NCBI GenBank assembly: GCA_965232815.1
Contig: OZ247427.1
Location: 1,426,001 to 1,490,000 of the forward strand
Reading direction: 5' to 3'
Origin: Bin87 sp026710825
GTDB taxonomy: Bacteria; Chloroflexota; Dehalococcoidia; Lucifugimonadales; UBA3495
DNA length: 64,000 bases
The translations under genes and the position numbers were made by a program. The notes beneath the pieces were generated by a model. It did not search any database, was not told the origin of the DNA, and saw nothing but the letters and a program-made list of their open reading frames with translations. The first letter of the stretch is position 1. Each line of letters opens with the position of its first letter. This document shows, piece after piece, positions 62,384 to 64,000 of this stretch.

Positions 62384-64000
62384 ATGGACGGTAAGACCGC
62401 ATTTGCCACTATCCTGGAACGCGAAGGCGTTGACGTCGTTTTCTGCTTCCCCAACAACATACTCATCGACGCCTGCGCCGCCGCCGGCATCCGCCCCATC
62501 ATATCCCGCATGGAGCGGACGGCAGTCAACATGGCCGACGCCTACAGCCGCGTCAACAACGGCAACAAGAACGGCGTGGTCCTCGTCCAGGGCGGGCCTG
62601 GCATCGAGAACGCGTTTTCCGGCGTGGCGCAGGCCTACGCGGACTCGTCGCCGCTGCTGATGGTGCCCAACCATCCGGGGACGCGACGGCACGGCATGTC
62701 GTCGGATTTCGACGCGGCGCGCAACTACGAGGGCGTCACCAAGTGGTCCGATTCCGTCAACTACACGGACCGGATTCCGGAGATGATGCGGCGCGCCTAT
62801 ACGCAGTTGCGCACCGGCCGGCCCTATCCCGTGCTGGTCGAGATGCCCAACGACGTGCTGGCCGGTGAGATCTCCGAGGAGCAGTTCCACTACCAACCGC
62901 AGCGCAAGCGGCGCTCGGCCGGCGACCCCCGCGACGTTTCCCGCGTCGCCGAGATGCTGGTGAACGCCCGCCGGCCCGTCATCTACGCGGGCCAGGGGGT
63001 GCTGTACGCCGAGGCGACGCCGGAGTTGGTCGAGTTGGCCGAACTGCTCAACGCGCCCACCATGACCACCACTCTGGGCAAGAGCGGCTTTCCCGAGAAC
63101 CACGCGCTGGCCCTGGGCGCGGGCGGAAATACCTGCACCAGGATGGTCGGCGACTTCCTGGCGAAGAGCGACGTGGTGTTCGGCATCGGCACCAGCTTCC
63201 AGAAGACCCTGGCCTCCGCGCCGGTGCCAGTCGGCAAGACCGTGATTCAGTCCACCATCGATGAGAAGGACCTGAACGGCGAGTACCCGCTGGAGGAGAT
63301 CATCGTCGGCGACGCCAAGCTGGTGCTGGCCCAGTTGATCGAGGAGGTCAAGGACCGGCTGGGAGCGGAAGGCCGGCGCGGCGATGAGTCCGTGGCCGCC
63401 GAGATCCGGCAGGTGCGCCAGGAGTGGATCGCCGAGTGGATGCCGCGCCTGTCCAGCAACGACGCGCCCATCAGCCCGTACCGCGTGGTGTACGAACTCA
63501 ACGCCCGGCTGGACAAGGCCAACAGCATCGTGACCCACGACTCCGGCAACCCCCGCGACCAGATCGTGCCCTTCTACGCCGCCACCACGCCGCGCGGCTA
63601 CATAGGCTGGGGTAACTCAACGCAGCTTGGCAGCGGACTCGGCTACGCCATGGGCGCCAAGGTGGCCTTCCCCGAGAAGACGTGCGTGAACCTGATGGGC
63701 GACGTGGCGGTGGGCATGGCCGGCACCGACTTCGAGACGGCGGCCCGCGAGCAGTTGGGCATCATCACCGTGATCGTCAACAACGGCGCGATGGGCGGCT
63801 ACGAGAAGAATATCCCCATCGCCACCGAGCGGTACCGCACCAAGTACGTCACCGGCGAGTACACCGCCATGGCCCAGTCCCTCGGCGCCCACGCCGAGAA
63901 CATCACCGACCCCAACGAGGTTGGGCCCGCCATCGAGCGAGCCAAGGAGATTTCGGCGACGGGCCAGCCGTGCGTCCTGGAGATCATCACCCGCGAGGAG
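62384..64000 (+). CDS. Thiamine-diphosphate-dependent acetolactate synthase-like enzyme, cut by the right edge
   Basis: 539 residues are visible from an ATG at 62384 with GGAGGT upstream; the end lies beyond the window. The N-terminal TPP half has the activating Glu in ISRMERTAVNMADAY and a VQGGPGIENAFSGVAQAYAD block; the C-terminal half has LGSGLGYAMGAKVAFPEKTC and the GDVAVGM...NNGAMGGYE pair, which corresponds to the TPP-Mg2+ motif. The architecture is that of the acetolactate synthase large-subunit family; biosynthetic and other TPP decarboxylases cannot be told apart without a fuller comparison. No small regulatory subunit is visible. Confidence 0.82.
   Translation, partial: MDGKTAFATILEREGVDVVFCFPNNILIDACAAAGIRPIISRMERTAVNMADAYSRVNNGNKNGVVLVQGGPGIENAFSGVAQAYADSSPLLMVPNHPGTRRHGMSSDFDAARNYEGVTKWSDSVNYTDRIPEMMRRAYTQLRTGRPYPVLVEMPNDVLAGEISEEQFHYQPQRKRRSAGDPRDVSRVAEMLVNARRPVIYAGQGVLYAEATPELVELAELLNAPTMTTTLGKSGFPENHALALGAGGNTCTRMVGDFLAKSDVVFGIGTSFQKTLASAPVPVGKTVIQSTIDEKDLNGEYPLEEIIVGDAKLVLAQLIEEVKDRLGAEGRRGDESVAAEIRQVRQEWIAEWMPRLSSNDAPISPYRVVYELNARLDKANSIVTHDSGNPRDQIVPFYAATTPRGYIGWGNSTQLGSGLGYAMGAKVAFPEKTCVNLMGDVAVGMAGTDFETAAREQLGIITVIVNNGAMGGYEKNIPIATERYRTKYVTGEYTAMAQSLGAHAENITDPNEVGPAIERAKEISATGQPCVLEIITREE

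Overview
This window is a GC-rich bacterial chromosome segment, roughly two-thirds GC by eye. It carries housekeeping genes mixed with a dense set of toxin-antitoxin and defence-like accessory genes. The gene content points to a Chloroflexota lineage such as a SAR202 or Dehalococcoidia relative: menaquinone tailoring genes in place of a ubiquinone operon, many Uma2-family proteins, tandem metal-dependent hydrolases, a deazaflavin-type nitroreductase and many short dispersed intergenic repeats. That assignment is inference; there is no rRNA, and I found no tRNA.

Left part (1-16300): a MoxR-type ATPase cut by the left edge, vapBC, ruvX, a fused nucleotidyltransferase-HEPN protein, alaS, a Swt1-type HEPN protein, a carboxymuconolactone-decarboxylase-like protein, a SIS-domain protein, a Uma2 protein, two tandem amidohydrolases, a methyltransferase, a NYN-domain protein, a RidA protein and glutamine-dependent nadE. 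About 1 kb of repeat-containing non-coding DNA follows.

Middle part (17300-38100): an HExxH protein resembling peptide beta-hydroxylases and an MFS transporter. A split ATPase + TOPRIM pair comes next. A long minus-strand run then carries dnaX, ebfC, recR, recO, accC, a biotin carrier and uvrA, with two toxin-antitoxin-like pairs inside it. Then come brnTA, a three-gene phosphorylation unit (von Willebrand A protein, PP2C phosphatase and membrane kinase; TerY-P-triad-like) with a promoter overlapped by a perfect inverted repeat, hicAB, a 48/49-bp tandem repeat and a strong terminator.

Right part (38300-64000): an oligopeptide ABC transporter (oppA-B-C-D-F) interrupted by an antisense pair of tiny membrane proteins and by a PaREP1-type gene; an iron-type ABC permease and ATPase flanking a DtxR-family regulator; an MFS transporter; a Uma2 protein; and a menaquinone tailoring cluster (ubiD, ubiA, ubiX, ubiE homologues) interrupted by a second fused nucleotidyltransferase-HEPN gene, a RibD-like reductase and decayed Uma2 tails. 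An AT-richer island follows with a TIR-like protein, an Nmad2-like protein, a second TIR-like protein and a three-helix membrane protein. This island is the best candidate for an undescribed system here. The window ends inside a thiamine-diphosphate enzyme.

Several units look translationally coupled, with start and stop codons overlapping by 1-11 bases. Three families of short dispersed repeats lie in the gaps, and one copy forms the end of the oppD coding sequence.
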